From contig NC_134999.1 in NCBI RefSeq assembly GCF_051020985.1, positions 9,796,001 to 9,860,000 of the forward strand: a stretch of 64,000 bases of DNA. Direction: 5' to 3'. The translations under genes were made by a program, and so were the position numbers. A model generated the notes under the pieces. That model had not been told where the DNA came from and searched no databases. It saw only the letters and a list, made by a program, of their open reading frames with translations. Source of the DNA: Nomia melanderi. Taxonomy: Eukaryota > Arthropoda > Insecta > Hymenoptera > Halictidae. Shown here piece by piece: positions 25,462 through 39,173 of the stretch (the stretch's first letter is position 1; the number at the start of each line of letters is the position of its first letter).

Positions 25462-26142
25462 CTAACTAAAAGAAACAAAAAAGGAGAACAAAACGGGAGC
25501 AAAAAAGGAATCGCGCAGCTTAGCACGGGAACCGCAGGGATTCGAAGAAGAATGCGAGCGTCGAAAGAATGGAGCCGGCAACGAGATCCACGCTTCCAAT
25601 TCATTTATACGGTCAAGGGAACGGAGGAGGAGTGAACGGGGACCGAAAAAAGCAAAGGAGTTGGGAGAAGGGGTATCGTTGCGAAAGAAGTCGTGGACGA
25701 AGCGGAAATGAGCATCGAAACCGCGATTCGACGTGTGATTGCCGGAGAACGCAATGTGATGCGTCCCGGGCTCATGAAAGCCAAGAAAGTCACGTTTCTT
25801 TGGCGCGGGGCGTGATCGAGCGAGGTGTCCGCAATGACGAATATTGCCCAGGGCGCAAATCAACGTCGGGAAAAAAACAGGTGCAAGAAGCTGCGCCACG
25901 TCCCAGTCGATTGGAAACGTCGCGCGAATACCGAATAAAGGTCCATTTGTACTGTTGGCAGATAACTTGTTATCTAGCGGGAAAGTACTGGAACAAGAGA
26001 TGTCTTCCTTGTTTACGGTTTTATAGTTTTGTTTGTTGACATGCAGCCATATCGATGAATTGTATATTAGTGATCGAAAATATCTGGAAATAGGAAATGA
26101 AGCTAACACAGGATTGAAGAAGAGGAACTGAAAACGGATCAA
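25462..26142 (-). other. Long unassigned open frame, open on both strands
   Basis: The minus strand is open for 226 codons from 26142 to 25462, and the plus strand for 156 codons over 25569-26039. The DNA is GC-richer than its surroundings. Neither translation has a motif I recognise. The minus frame is rich in Phe, Ser and Arg, and the plus frame in Arg, Ser and Glu, as expected for purine-rich DNA without coding selection. It may be an exon of an unknown gene, a noncoding transcript or a decayed element. Confidence 0.15.
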
Positions 26143-27476
26143 TCAGCTGAATTTCTTAGTCTAGCCATCAAGTGATCTCTTAGTAGCACTGTTGACAGAC
26201 TGCTAGATGTCGGGATGATGCTAGGATAACAGCTGTTTTTTGTTGAGTGTTTTGTTTATAGAATTGCTGCAACAGTTTCAAGAAAGAATAAGAAAAGTCA
26301 CAAATAAGTCTAAACTTATGATTTTGTGTTTAATGTCTGCACTTTCATGTCAGTAATAATGTTTCATGTCAGCACTTTCTAAATACAAAAATGTGAAGCT
26401 TTACGAAAATACATACATAGTTTTCATTGGTCATGCAATACTATATTCACGAATAGTAAATCAGTAGATGAAAATATTGGAAATTAGTAATGATGGTACT
26501 CCTTGCGGTTTGAAAAATAAATCATTTTTAACTGAAACCAATTACGATAGTTTTTAAAGTAAGAAAACAAACAAGTAATTGAACTAGTGTCTTTTTGTGC
26601 ATAAATTCTGTATTGAATGTCACATTTGCGAGAATGCATAATTTACATAATTCTTAATTATAATAAATTTAATAAATTTATGTGATTAAAAAATGTATAC
26701 ATTCTAGAAACTGATTATTCAGGTTAGTTTTCGAATGGCTTTTATCCAACGTTGATTACACGAACAGTCTTCTATAAATGGACCTTAAACCTTGGAATTG
26801 GCAGGCCGGACGAACAGGACCGTTCCAGACCGGCGTCATTGACATTTTCATTAAGCCCCGCGTCTCTTTAAACGGTCTCATGATTAATTAACGGCCGATC
26901 CGTGTCCCACGCGATCCGAGAATTCTTTTTGCACCGCTGATTGAGAGTCAGCGCGCGTTACTGGGACAAAGAACGGAGAGGATTCAGGTTCGACGAAGGA
27001 CGAGATCGGTTGGCGTTCGCGTAAATATTCATCGCGGTACCCCTCTTGAATTGCACGACATTGATCGATAAAATGAAAGTTCTTTGTGCGCGATTTTTTG
27101 ACCACGAGATGCGATGCGCGATTGTTAGGAATTTTTAAAGCGAAAGTTTGAAACGTGCCTTTTGAAAGCAGTGCCTTTTGTAATTGTTTACTGGGGATTT
27201 TATTTCTCGATGGTCTGAGTTTTACGCATATTTTTTTATTTATATTAATGTCATTAAAATTCCTCTTTACACGACCAATTTTCTTTCCTTTCAACAGAAA
27301 CGTGTAAATTGCTTGTGAAGATCAAATTCTTCTCTTTAATAAAGTATATTTAATTTTCTTAAAGTCTTCTGTAAAAAGGGAAGTGATATAAGAATTGTTT
27401 CAATTTCAGTATTTGCTAACTGGTTTTAGTAACCCAATGTTCATCATTAGTGTTTAATTAAGAAACTCGTTGAACA
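26143..27476. other. Noncoding DNA; GC-rich patch at 26770-27130
   Basis: No gene is recognised. A 136-codon minus-strand frame (26884-27294) covers the GC-rich patch; its translation is basic and motif-free. Confidence 0.4.
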
Positions 27477-27676
27477 TTAACCCCTTGTACTATGACTTCA
27501 TTCACAACTGCGCCCAATAAAATTGTTTTATCGTTAATAATTCATTAGACAAAGAAAAGAATCTGATACTTATTTTACGTCTACTATAATAAAAAAGTAA
27601 ATAAATAACTTGTAAATTTGTAAAATTCAATAAATTTTCATCATATGTTTGACATCATAATAGGAAAAGGGGTTGG
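27477..27676. mobile_element. TTAA-type miniature element, family 1
   Basis: TTAA at 27477-27480 is followed by CCCCTTGTACTATGA. The right end, in reverse complement, begins CCCCTTTTCCTATTATGA, and its TTAA has decayed to TTGG. The interior phrase TTATCGTTAATAATT...AAAGAAAAGAA...TGATACTTATT recurs at 32822-32995 and twice within 62270-62829, which defines the family. No coding capacity. Confidence 0.7.
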
Positions 27677-30600
27677 AGTTAAACTAACCCCCTTCCATCT
27701 CAATTGTTTTATAGCACGTCTTATTCCAAAAATAACCCGTATCATTTCAAATTTTGCGTAATGATCTTCAGTTTATCAATATATTCTCCGAGTCAATTTT
27801 CATAAATTTAAAGACATCTAAATTCTAAATACCGGAAGTCTGGATCTCTTAATTAAATATAAAATATAACATTCGCCTTATGAATTTCTTCATGCTATTT
27901 GCTGTTCGCTCGTCAGATCTAGTTACGCTACCGGTAATCTTCCACTATCCGAGAACTGCTTGTCAATGCCGATTCATATAGCTTCAAGGATGATGAGTTA
28001 TACCGATCGGAGCGGCGTATCGATACTGCAGCGAACGACGACGTTTTCTCCCAACCAGATCCCACGATCCCACTATTTACGTAAATAATCACCGTTCCAG
28101 TTTCCGTTTATTTGCACGTCGCATTTGCGCACTGCAGCCTGATTGCATCGCGGTTGACGCGGTATTACGGCACCGAGACGTTCTCCATGTTAAGGAGCTG
28201 TCTTTCTCAGAAGACATACTAGTAACTTTATTGTGAAACAAGGCTGCAGATGTAGCACGCATTGTAACTCTCGCCGATTTAGGGATTCAGAAAATGCAGC
28301 TGGAAAATCAAGGTGTTCCGTTAACTTTCTCAGATACCTGCATTGTTTCTCAGACTTTTGTTCCCTTCATTCTAATAGGCTCCATTATACTGGAAACAAT
28401 TTGAAAATCTGTTTTTGACGTTGATCAGTTTTGCTGGTTGCAGTTATTGTCTCATTTTATGTAAGTTTCGATTGGCTTTCGAAAATTTGTTGATGATTGC
28501 ATGCCAACATGAATCTATTTTAATCTTCAAAACCTATTGTTTATCAAAAGAATTAAGTTAATGCTATTATTATAGGTATCTATCATTGAATAAATTTGTA
28601 TTTTTTACAAATACAAATATAATGATAATATTATCAGACGTAATTGTACAGAGAAATTCTCAAAAAATTAATTTTACCGTTTTTTAATAATAATAATATT
28701 AAATAATAGTAATAATATTAATAAAAATAATATTAAACCAAAAATCGCAAGGATTAAAATTCATGATAGTGTTTAAGGACTAACTTTTGCCCAAACATAT
28801 TCCAATATTATTAGGTAAATGTTTCAAAATGTTCACTATGATCAAATAACTCGCACCATTTAAACAACCATTTTTCTCTTAAATTCTAGTCTCCAATATC
28901 GTCTCAGCTGTTCCAATAAGAATCACCAATTCCTACGAGAAGTAAAAGTTTATTAACAAAGTGCATAAAGTTCGAATGTGTTATTCAATAAAAGAGGAAA
29001 CGATAGAAGAGAGAAATAAGAGAGATGTTAAAAATTCCAGTGTTAAATGGCGTGTTTCATACGTGTTCCGAACTGTACTTTAATAAAGGTTTATTCTACA
29101 ATCGGCTGTTAATTGCCTCCATCGCCGTGGCCATATTATACAAGTTATTTATTCTCGTGCTGGGCAGCGCGGCCATAGTTTAATTGAAAGCGTTTAGTTT
29201 ATTGCACGCGCGCGATTATTTACGGAATAATTTTGCGGATAAGTGTGTGGCGTATCCAACGACGTTGGAGAGCAAAGGCGCTGACCTTCGGAAGGTCATC
29301 CGTCTTGCAACGATGGACGATACGCTTCCGTGTGCCAGCAATGGCAGCTACGTATCCTCGTCGAGGAATATATTGACCCCGCGGGTGAATAAAACCATTA
29401 TTTCTTAGTATTTGACGGCCTGTTAGCTGATAGAACGAATTAACTTGCGAAATTAATTCGAAGAGGATTGTTTGGATGAATTCACAATTTGCTGAATTAT
29501 TACAGTTCCAATTGAGATTTTCTCATACACTGTGAGAAAGAGTTGGCTTTTAAAAATTTCATATCGTTGTGAGAATAGTAAAGATTTTAAATAATGGCGC
29601 ATGCTCTGTGGATCTGTACGCGAATTCAAATGTTTAATGAACAATGGAAACTATTATATGTATAGAAGCTTACATTGTTATCGGATATTTTCGTCAAGCG
29701 AAAGAAAATTTCGAATATCGATTAAGAATACATATTTAGGGGATGAAATAATGTACATGCAATTTATGAAAACAGAAATTAAAGGAATACTTATTTATTG
29801 TATTTTATTTGTATACACGCCTTTGTTATGTTAAACGAATGTCAATTAGTCGAGGCAGACAATGTTAACCCTTTTTTTAATGTCACAGTGAATTTTGCGG
29901 TCAATTCCTTACGCCCTTTCTATCAAATCAAAATTATTGAAAAATTATTGTGGTTATGACATGACCTTTGCTGTCTCGGAAAAATGGGTAAGCGGCTGCC
30001 ATTTTTTTTTTATTTTGAGATATTAATATAAAATTTTCAGCAAACATTACTTGAATATTATACAATAGAAGGTATCCGTTGATTGTTCAATAAAACATTA
30101 TTTTACACATAAAAAAAATTCTTAAATTCCCGGCTTTTTTCAAACGTCCAAAGCGATGTAACCCTTTAAGGAGAGTCCGCACGTGTACGTAGCGCAAGTA
30201 CTCGCGTGTACTCGCGTACTTGACTCGTGAGCGGTGTACAAACTCCTCTGAATACGTACGGCATGTTTGATGACACTCTTCCCTTTGAGCTGCGCTGGAC
30301 GACCGACACGGCCAGTTGCGATTCGTTCAGGATGTCACGTAGGTTAACATAGTTTGATAACGCCCGTATTAGCACGTTCAACCGGACGTGGATCTTCGAT
30401 GATTAACATCGCTCCCTGTCAGTCCGCGCCGCGGAAGATTATAGATTCACGGAAACTTTCACTTTAATGTCTCGACAAACATGACACGTTGAAGGATAGT
30501 AATTACATTCTATAGTCCGCGGACGCTTGACGTGGTCCTGTACGTTGCGAACCTTCGTGGCTGATTCTTTGTCCAACAAAAATCGAAAGATGTTGGGCTT

Positions 30601-32821
30601 GGAAATATTAGGTGCGCATATGAATTCCACATAATCTTTTAGTATAATTTTAATTTTATTTATGGCTCACGTATGAATGAAATAAAAGATAGAGGATAGG
30701 AATTTGAAAAATGTTTAGAATCTTAACCGTTTTTATAATCTAAGACATTTGAGCGGAAGAGAGTTCTTTGAAAAATATTTCACCGGTTCTTTTGAAGCAA
30801 GGATCAATGTTTTAGAGATTAGGAAAACCCAATATTATAGGATCACAACTGTTCAAATATTGGGCTTTTAAATGAGAATATAATTACACAAAAAGGAAAT
30901 GAAGGAGGTCTTCGAAACTTATTTTCTTCAGCCATTTTTTTAGCTAGGAAATTATCAATCAATCTTTGCAATCATATGGATCATAAATCTTGTAATAGAG
31001 ATAAAGACACTGTTGAAAGAATGCATTTCACAATTGAAGCCTATCCAGAACTTCCCATATCAAATTCGTATTCCCCCGTTTCCACTGAAACACGTATCTT
31101 CCATCGAAACTTACCAGGAAACTAATTCCTCGTCACAAGGGAAACAATAGCAAACTTGGCGTTAACGCGCTTACAAAATACCCAATTAAACGTGTATAGA
31201 AAATGAAGTCTCTAACAGACACAACGATATCCGTTTCACGCGTAGATTTACGAAGGACTTTACGAAATTCGGGATTTGCATAAAAATCTTCGACCGATTA
31301 TTCGCGGGTAGAGATAAGGCCCATAAATTAGAAGTAATGGTTACGAATCGACCCACGCTCTTTGCACAAACCTCATTGACGCAATAAAGCGCGCAGAGGA
31401 AGAACGTGTACATAGTGGCGCGGAACGATTAATCAATCAGAGGGTACAGGATAATTAAAGAAAGAACGAAGGGGTCCCAGACGTTCGTTAAAAATAATGC
31501 CGGGAACGAGGAGTATTTTCGTAACGCGTTTACTCGTTAGAAAAGAAAGATGCCTGTCAGGGTGTGACTTTATTCAAAGGGAAAACAATCGCGTGTGTCC
31601 ACGTGTATAGCCGAGCACAATGGTTGCCGCGGATGAAGCACAATGAAGCATAATTCAAAACGAAGATCCATTGGATAGATGCGTGCGCGCGCGCACAGCG
31701 TGTTCCGTTCCAATCCATGACCTACGTCAACAACGGATAAGAGAAGAAACGTATTAATAGGCCGTAGTGTTGCGCACAATGAACGGTGTGTCGCTCGTCG
31801 GCGCTATAATCAGCGTCGCGCGAGTCAATAATCATTCCGCGGAACGACAATTACGGGGGACAATGACGGCCGCGTAACAATTTCTCGTTTAAACACTGCC
31901 ATCAATATTCCCCGCGTTCCAAAGTAATTAGCTGGTGTCAGAAGGCGGAACGTGAAAGCGCTCGTATGTATTATAGTTCCGTATGCGAAGACACATAGCG
32001 CACGCTGTAATAAACTGCGTCGGGAAAAATCGGAGGATCGATCATTTTTATGAAACTTTGCTTATTTCGAGAATGCGTTGTGACGTCAGGTGTTTGAAAG
32101 TGTCCCCGTTGGAGACTTCATGAAGCGTCCAAGTCGGAATAAGATGTTGCTCTTAATTGATTGCTTCGTGTGATGGAAGCGTTAATAACTTTACTCTTAA
32201 TCATGTCTGGGAAAAATGTATTGCTTCGGTTTTGAGATGACAGTCTTAGTGTTGATTAATGGTACTGTGTTTATTATCAGAATAAATGTATTCTATTATA
32301 ATTATTTTGTATTAATTATTTTATTTTTAAAATGGATTTTATTGTAATTAAAATCCTTTAATCTTATTATTCTGTCGATTCTTTCTTTTAAAAATTCTAA
32401 AATAAAGAACCGACGAACTATTTCTTACGTAAATTGTTTATTGTTCCAAACGAATCGTTGATCTTAAGAGTCGTCCTAATATATTTGGCGCCCGTGGGCT
32501 ACTAATGCTAACAATAATGAGTGACCAGTGAAGTTTTACAAAAGCTGCAGAACTAGGAAAAGTCGATATATTACCATTTAACAATTCATGCAAAATTTAA
32601 ATGACCTATATGAATAAAAACAAATTTTATAAACAAAAAACAAGAGTAACTTATTATATGTATAACTTGGATATTCCTTTGCCCAGCTTTTTCTTCGGCA
32701 AACTGGTTAATAATATCACACGTATTAAAATTATAAAATAAACCACTCTCTATGGACAAAATACATTAAATCATTTAATTTGCCCTGTCCCGAAGAAGAG
32801 CGTAAATAATTTTGTATTCTT
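27677..32821. other. Noncoding DNA with GC-rich patches
   Basis: No gene is recognised. GC-rich patches lie at about 27900-28180, 29160-29400, 30165-30560 and 31590-32080. Simple AAT-rich repeats occur at 28685-28735. Single TTAACCCTTT words at 29865 and near 30160 may be isolated family-1 termini, but no partner end was found. Confidence 0.4.
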
Positions 32822-32995
32822 TTAATCCCTTGTCCTATGATTCATTTTTTAACTATGATCGATACAGCTACATTATCGTGAATAATTAATTAGGAAAAGA
32901 AAAACTTTTGATGCTTATTCTATGACCACCTTCATGAATAATAGAAAAGTAATATTTAATTTATATTAAAAAAATAAATGATACTTAGATTTGTT
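32822..32995. mobile_element. Partial family-1 element (left end and interior)
   Basis: TTAA at 32822 is followed by TCCCTTGTCCTATGATTC. The interior phrase (TTATCGTGAATAATTAATTA, then AAAAGAAA and TTGATGCTTATTCTATG) matches the interiors of 27477-27676 and 62270-62829. No right terminus was found, so the copy is truncated or decayed. Confidence 0.6.
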
Positions 32996-34123
32996 CTTCC
33001 ACCCCTAAATAATTCATTCAGCTTTACGATTAGGGTGGCACTGTTGTTTCCCACATCTGCAAGCAATACACGATAACCTGCAGCCAAAATATTATTTTAA
33101 ACTTTCTACTTTCATCTGCGAATAAAATCTGCCAAGGTCGGAATATCACGCGTGACAAATAACTTTTTCGACGTCAATTATCCCTGAAGAGGGGCCTTAC
33201 GCCGACACGTGTATTATACTTCGATTATACTTCGTAACGCATCGTCGATAACCATCTTTCGATTACCCATTCCACGAACGATGCCTGCCTACATAGTAAC
33301 ACGGTAAGGCTCCCCGCAACAAAGGAAGTTTTACTTTGTAATAGAGTAATTTGGGTCCCAGCGCTGCGCGGCGCGGTAAAGGATTCCGATTCCCCGTTTA
33401 CGCCGTATCATTATACTCGTCGTCGTTCGATTTCTGGCCACCGTTGTCATGTTATTAGTGTTTATTAAAGGGAGTGGCGAAAACATAAGCCGGCGACCAA
33501 CACCGGAATACAAATTCTAGATCCGACGGCGATTGTTACACGCGCGTTGGATCACGACTAACACACCGTAGGAATAGTATCGCGACTGACCGGCCGGCCG
33601 ACCGAACAACGTTTCGCAACGATCAATTGCATTATTGCTTACATGCCGGTGCGCGCCGTGCTCGCTCGTTTTTCTGAGAAACGGATGAATAAATTATGAG
33701 GGGAACCTTGCGTATCGTAACACTCGAACGTATCACTGACATCATTAATATTAATACATAATGATCCCTCCTAACGGTACCCGTTCGACCGCTAAATATT
33801 TTTTCCCCTTCGTGCATCACCTACGCCTAAATTGTTTTTCTACTCGGGCCGTGTGCGTCGATGCTTCTCGGGGCTCTGTTTTATTCATTGTTCGATTTCG
33901 CGCGGTGACACGTTATCGGTTTATGCTAATTCGGATCTTGGGAGATCATTTACTGGAGAAGGAATTAAGGAATTCGTATTTTTCGTGGAGGAGTTTTAAG
34001 ATTTTGTGAATGTAATTTGACATGTTTTGCATGGCCTGCTGCAACGAATGTAGTCTATTTATGGCGTTGATGAAACTTTTAAGTTTTGTAAGCGTTAGTA
34101 TGTGTTTGTTTGATCGAAGTTAT
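32996..34123. other. Noncoding DNA; GC-rich patch at 33170-33660
   Basis: Nothing coding is recognised. The patch is CpG-rich and contains GGCCGGCCG near 33592. ORFs at 33331-33513 and 33632-33820 lack motifs. Confidence 0.4.
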
Positions 34124-34369
34124 TTAACAATCCACTGACCGATAATTTTAGCTGAAAATAATTCGGTTAAATTTTAATGTACATGTTTTATCTACGCATA
34201 TGTTGAATTGATTGAAACAATTTCATCCAATAGATACGACGTAAAACGCTTTCATAAAGACCTATATTATCTTCAGATATCAATCAATAAAACGAAATAT
34301 AACTTAATTCGTGAAGGGTTGGAGTCGTGCAAATACGGGTTAACTCGTGACCGGTTAGCTAAGTGTCAA
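34124..34369. mobile_element. TTAA-type miniature element, family 2
   Basis: TTAA at 34124-34127 is followed by CAATCCACTGACCGATAATT. The right end, in reverse complement, reads TTGA then CACTTAGCTAACCGGT. The left terminus closely resembles that of 11633-11842. The right TTAA has decayed by one base. No coding capacity. Confidence 0.6.
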
Positions 34370-36799
34370 TCCTCTGTATTCGATTTATTTTCAATGCTGT
34401 TTAGTGTAAGCTTGTACTTACGTTTAGAGAAACGATTTAATTTTTATAATCTTTTAAAGTGTGGTACTTTTTAAAACAATTTCTAACGTTCTGTCACAAA
34501 TTTGTATCGTCATCTCCAGCATGACACACAAGTGCAATGGGTTAGAAGATTATTTAAAATGTGGACACTTGGATATCATATTAGACGATGTGTACCATCA
34601 AATACGTAGCTTGTTAAACTGGTTTGGTAAATAGATAAAATTGCCATATATAGTTGAAAATTAATTTACTTATTAATAATTTGAATATTTTAAAAAATTT
34701 TTTAAATTTCACCGCCATATGGGAAAATATGTGAATTACATAACTGTAATTCTATTATAATGCATACATAGCGATAAAGACAGTGTTTTTGTTTATGTAA
34801 ATAATGTGGAAGGTGTTAGCAATTGTGGAGCGGCAGAGTATGTGTTTATTGGGCAATGAGAAAATGGTAATTTGGGTGTGATTCACTCGAAGTGTGAACA
34901 TTTATGGTGTACGAAGGTTAAGGTACGGAAGAATTACTGAAATTCTCGTTAATTGTTCATATAGACACAACGAAGGTCGAAGACGATATATACTGTTGAG
35001 CAAACAGACATTACGATATATACATTGGAGGTCGATGACGTCGTTGGAGGACGTGTTGCATAGCGGTTCAACAGGATTTCTGGAAAGTAGCACACCATAT
35101 GTTTGAACGCCATCTGATGAAGACGGCGTGTTAGCTGGATATTCCAAATCGATACCAGCGACTACGATGATTATAGTAATTTTTGCATTACTTGTCAATG
35201 AAAGTGTTCGAGGATGTCAGTGTTCTCGTTAGCAGTGACTAAAATAGCGATCGGATAATTATTAATTCAAATATACATCAAAAACGTGAAATATATATAA
35301 TTCAGTAATAAATGGTTAATTTAGAGATAATTTAAATTATGCTAACTTTAAAGTCAAAGTGTAAGGGAATCTCGTTACGGAGTGATTTTAATAGATTATA
35401 CATTGTTCAGCACTTATAATTGAAGAGCCGATTAATAGGTTTGCAATAGATAAAATGTGAACATTCCATCAGTGCTAGGCTATCTAGTTGTTGAGTTTGT
35501 GGTGCTCTTCTAGTGTGTACGATGTTCAGTTTTCCTTTCTTGACACCTGAATTCCGAAGACTGGATCTGTTCTATATCATAGATACTTCGTAATAACTGC
35601 ATAGCTAGAAGCTATGTTGCAAAGAGGTCTTAACCTTATATACCACTAGTGCTAGTTAGAAAATACAAATAATGTACATATTCCGAAGAATGTTACATTT
35701 TTAGAACATTTTGTACAAAATACCATGAATCGATAGACTAACTATTTTTTGTCAGATTGCGAAACTATCATATCCGTAACCATAACGATCTACGTTCATT
35801 AACAAATTCTATCAATTTTAATGTAAATTTTTCCAACATCAATTAATTCACCTTATCACAATAATAATTACGACTATAATATACAATTACCATCAGTTTA
35901 AGTATTGTTACGTTAAGTGTACCTCGATTACTGTTACGTTAATCAGTATACAGTTAATGAGTTCCTTAATGACGTATTCTTATGGAAATCTGGTCAAAGG
36001 TTTTCCACAGGTTATTCGTCCCGAAAGTCGAGTTATTAATTAACTCGGCTAGAATGGCTGAGTCGTTCACGGATAGAAAGGAATGCAGATGCGAAACCTT
36101 TCAGGCTGGAAAAATGTAACGTTACGTGATGAGATTAATCAAATACCACAACGTCGGGGAAATTACGCTATCAAGTGAAACGTATTCAGATTACGGCCCC
36201 GTTGCTTTAATCCCGAGGAATTTATGCAAGCCATATAGACACGTCGAAGCTCTCTTAGTTTCATCGTGAAATACTAAATTATGATGTAGTAACCTATGTT
36301 AATTATACAGATAGGTTATATAATACGGGATTGTTAATTAGACCGCGAACGGTGTAATTAAACCGTGGTATCCAGCTCGGGGTTTGATAATAAATAAGGT
36401 AGTATTTAGTGCTTATCATATCGTAAACGGATAACGAATCTCACATAAATATTAAACGCGAACAGTTCTCGTAGTACGCGATTCTGATTTTTCTTGCGCA
36501 ATCGTGAAAAATACCGGACACTTTCGTTGCACACACGATGAGAGAGGAGAGAGCTTTCCTAATTAATATACCAATTAATCGATTTGTTTTGGCTCAATAT
36601 GAAATACGATCCAATCAGGATGCAGATTAATTCAAATATAATTGACGCCGTTTGAAATAGCTGTTTCTCGATGTTTCATTCATTTGTAAATGAAACATAA
36701 AATAATTTTGTAATCCGAGTCCTGTAATCCGGTTATTCAAATCGATTCGGAGCTCTTTCGTTTTGAATCGGTCTAATTAGTTTTTCGTCCTTGAAAATC
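34370..36799. other. Noncoding DNA, nothing identified
   Basis: AT-rich sequence without recognised genes. ORFs near 34894-35198 are open on both strands but motif-free. Confidence 0.45.
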
Positions 36800-37170
36800 G
36801 TTCACGTTAAAACTTAAACTGAGAATAAAAAAATGTGTGATACAGTGCTTTAATACGTGAAATATTGAAATAATATAGCTTCGTTCTTTCATCTATTTAA
36901 GATAGACCAAGACAAATCGAATTATCTTCACTTCGACAATAAAATAATGAAACCTTTTAAACATTAATAATAAAAAGTGGAAAAGTATTTTGAAATCCGC
37001 CTTCGGCTGATAAGAAACTAGCAACGAGAAACATAACTTGCGATATAATAAATGTGGTTTGGAATCTTATTTTGATTCTTATTCTTATTTAAAGATGTCA
37101 CCGATATCTCACCACAAAAACTCGAATATCCTGACTAAAACACTTTCAAATGCAAAGGTGTTTGGCACTA
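36800..37170. mobile_element. Diverged family-1 element copy
   Basis: 36900-37080 aligns with 54780-54960 (shared TTAATAATAAAAAGT.GAAAAG, AAATCC, GAAAC...CACGAGAAA-type words and GCGATATAGTAA-type words). The left part (ATACGTGAAATATT...AATATAGCTT) aligns with 50840-50880, and the right part (CTTTCAAATGCAAAGG) with the 50719-50993 right end. The termini have decayed, so the limits are approximate. Confidence 0.55.
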
Positions 37171-38199
37171 AATGTATCACGACTGACCAAATGACCGGTT
37201 TTAAAATTTCAATAAGGATTCTGCATTGTCCGATTAATCAGTTTTATCATTTTTGTCCCTCCTTCTGTTTCTGTTTCCAATAAGAAAAATTTGTTCTTTA
37301 ACTTGTTTACCTTTATTTTACAACTAGTTATTTAACTGGTAGGAATAAGTACATGCAAAGTTCCGATACAGTCAGTGTTAATTGCAAAGAATGTCACCTG
37401 CACCTCACCAGAAAGTCTCTCCTAAATTCTCTACTATTTTCACTAAAGCTTTTGCTATTTCTACAAAAAAAAAACTGCCAAATGCAAAGATATTTAATCA
37501 ATAAAAATGCATTCATTTTTATTGTGATGCATAACGCCATGAATGCTTACAAAACATTCAAACTTGTAAGTCACGTTACCATGCATTTAATTTCATATAG
37601 CCTTAATTTTTTTGAAATTATTATACACGTTAACTTTTGGAGTTCAAAAATAAATCAGCTGTATGGTTTAAATGTTCAAAAATTATATGAATAACACACC
37701 ACGCGAATCAATTGCCAAAAAAGCACGGCCCACCGTAAGAGTATTTCAAATGTAACCGTGTTCGCGAACGTGTTAACACAATTTTTCCAACGATGACTTA
37801 TTCATTTCTTTAGATAAACATATATGAATTACAACTCTTCTTCGCTCTGCTTTGGTTTTTCATTAAAATATATCCTAGATGCATTCGTACTGTGTTTGAC
37901 GAATATACACTTCATTTTTTAATTTTATGGTTAACCTGTTAATTATGGAATTTAGTCTGAAAAGTCTCTCACCGCGTGCAATAAGATCAAATAACAAAGC
38001 GTACATTCGTCACACTCAGAGAAAATGCATCTACGATACTCTCCAACGAAAAATTAAAGCAAAACGAATAAGAATAACAAATTCATGTGAAGAAATAAAT
38101 AATTCATCGATAAAATAATGACTATCATTTCGCGATTTAAGACGACGCGTATACTCATTAAACGCAGTTAACTGGTTAAGTAGTACGATTACAACTCTC
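37171..38199. other. Noncoding AT-rich DNA
   Basis: No gene is recognised; the 113-codon frame at 37353-37694 has an AT-driven composition and no motif. The phrase TTTAAGACGACGCGTATACT at about 38137 recurs in diverged form near 47188 (TTTAAGATGACATATATACT) and may mark another dispersed repeat. Confidence 0.4.
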
Positions 38200-39173
38200 C
38201 CCCGCGCTAATTTTCCACCGGCGTCCCCGATCGAAATTTCACACGGCGTCCTCGGGCGAGAGGAAAATCAACGGAAGCGTACTGCGAGAGAGGGCACGCA
38301 GCGGGAAATCTCGGGTGCCGCGGAACCGGAAGCGGCTGGCTCGGCGCGCGGGAAAAGGAAGAGCCCCACCAGCCCGTCCTCCCTGCCAGCCGAACGAACC
38401 CGGGTATATACCACCCCCTCCCGCCGTTCCCCGGAAGTCGAATAGAAAGGGAGTGGAAAAGAAAAGGCAGGTCGTAGGAGATCCTCGGCGGCGGTGTGCT
38501 CTCGCGTGCCCCTGAGCCTGCGCGATACAGTTTATTTAAACCGGTCGAAGGTGGGGATACGACGGTACTCGGTCTCCGGTTCGCGGCGCGTCCTCGCGGA
38601 TCGCGAGCTTTAGTCGCACGATCTCGTCCGGAGCGTCGAGCCGCTCCGCGTCGCGCCTCGAGGCCATCGATCGGTCGCCGGATTGATCGCCGCCCACCGC
38701 GTTCCTTCTCTTCCTCGGGACTAATTCGAAATCACGGATTGGTGAACACGCGAAAGGAGAGGCACCCACGCGCGCAGGCAACTTGTACTCGCATCAGATA
38801 CGATCGATCGATCGGTCGGTTGATCGATCCATCGGTCGGTCGGTCGGGTCAGGATCGGTTTTTTTTCTCGTCCGGACACTAAAAGCAAGGATCATCGTCG
38901 ACGCTGTTCATCCCTGAGCCGCCCGCTTGCTCGCTCGCTCACTCGCTTGCCCGCCGCTTTAGTGAAAGTTTCGACCGCGAGAGATTACACGCAACGTATA
39001 TCGGTGGTCATGGTTCTCGTGGGTTCGGTGCAGGTGAACCGCGTGCGTGCTACCACACACACGTTCGGTGGATCTTAAAGGTACCTCGGCGGAGCTGGCT
39101 CCGGGCGGCCCGGACGCACACCGGTGAGAAAGGTGGGTGCGCGCAGGTGCTGGGGATATGTTTGATTAACACG
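38200..39173 (+). promoter_or_regulatory. CpG-rich candidate promoter with noncoding first exon
   Basis: About 970 bases are very GC- and CpG-rich within AT-rich surroundings. The block contains TATATA at 38405-38410, a GATC/GGTC tetranucleotide tract (38802-38849) and a GCTCGCTC tract near 38928. Several good + strand donors lie at its 3' end, the last being ACG|GTAAGG with the intron beginning at 39174. No long ORF with recognisable protein features starts here, so any exon would be mainly 5' UTR. The nearest coding exon downstream on the same strand is the CABIT exon at 53588, making this a candidate for that gene's promoter. The transcription start, strand and gene link are inferred. Confidence 0.45.
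38802..38849. repeat. GATC/GGTC tetranucleotide tract
   Basis: Tandem GATC and GGTC tetramers run for about 48 bases inside the CpG-rich block. Such tracts are common in insect 5' UTRs and promoters, and no specific role is claimed. Confidence 0.85.

Noticed and set aside
38315..38882. Arg/Pro-rich plus-strand ORFs in the CpG-rich block
   Set aside because: Their composition follows from GC-rich and tetranucleotide DNA, there are no protein motifs, and the block is better read as promoter and 5' UTR.
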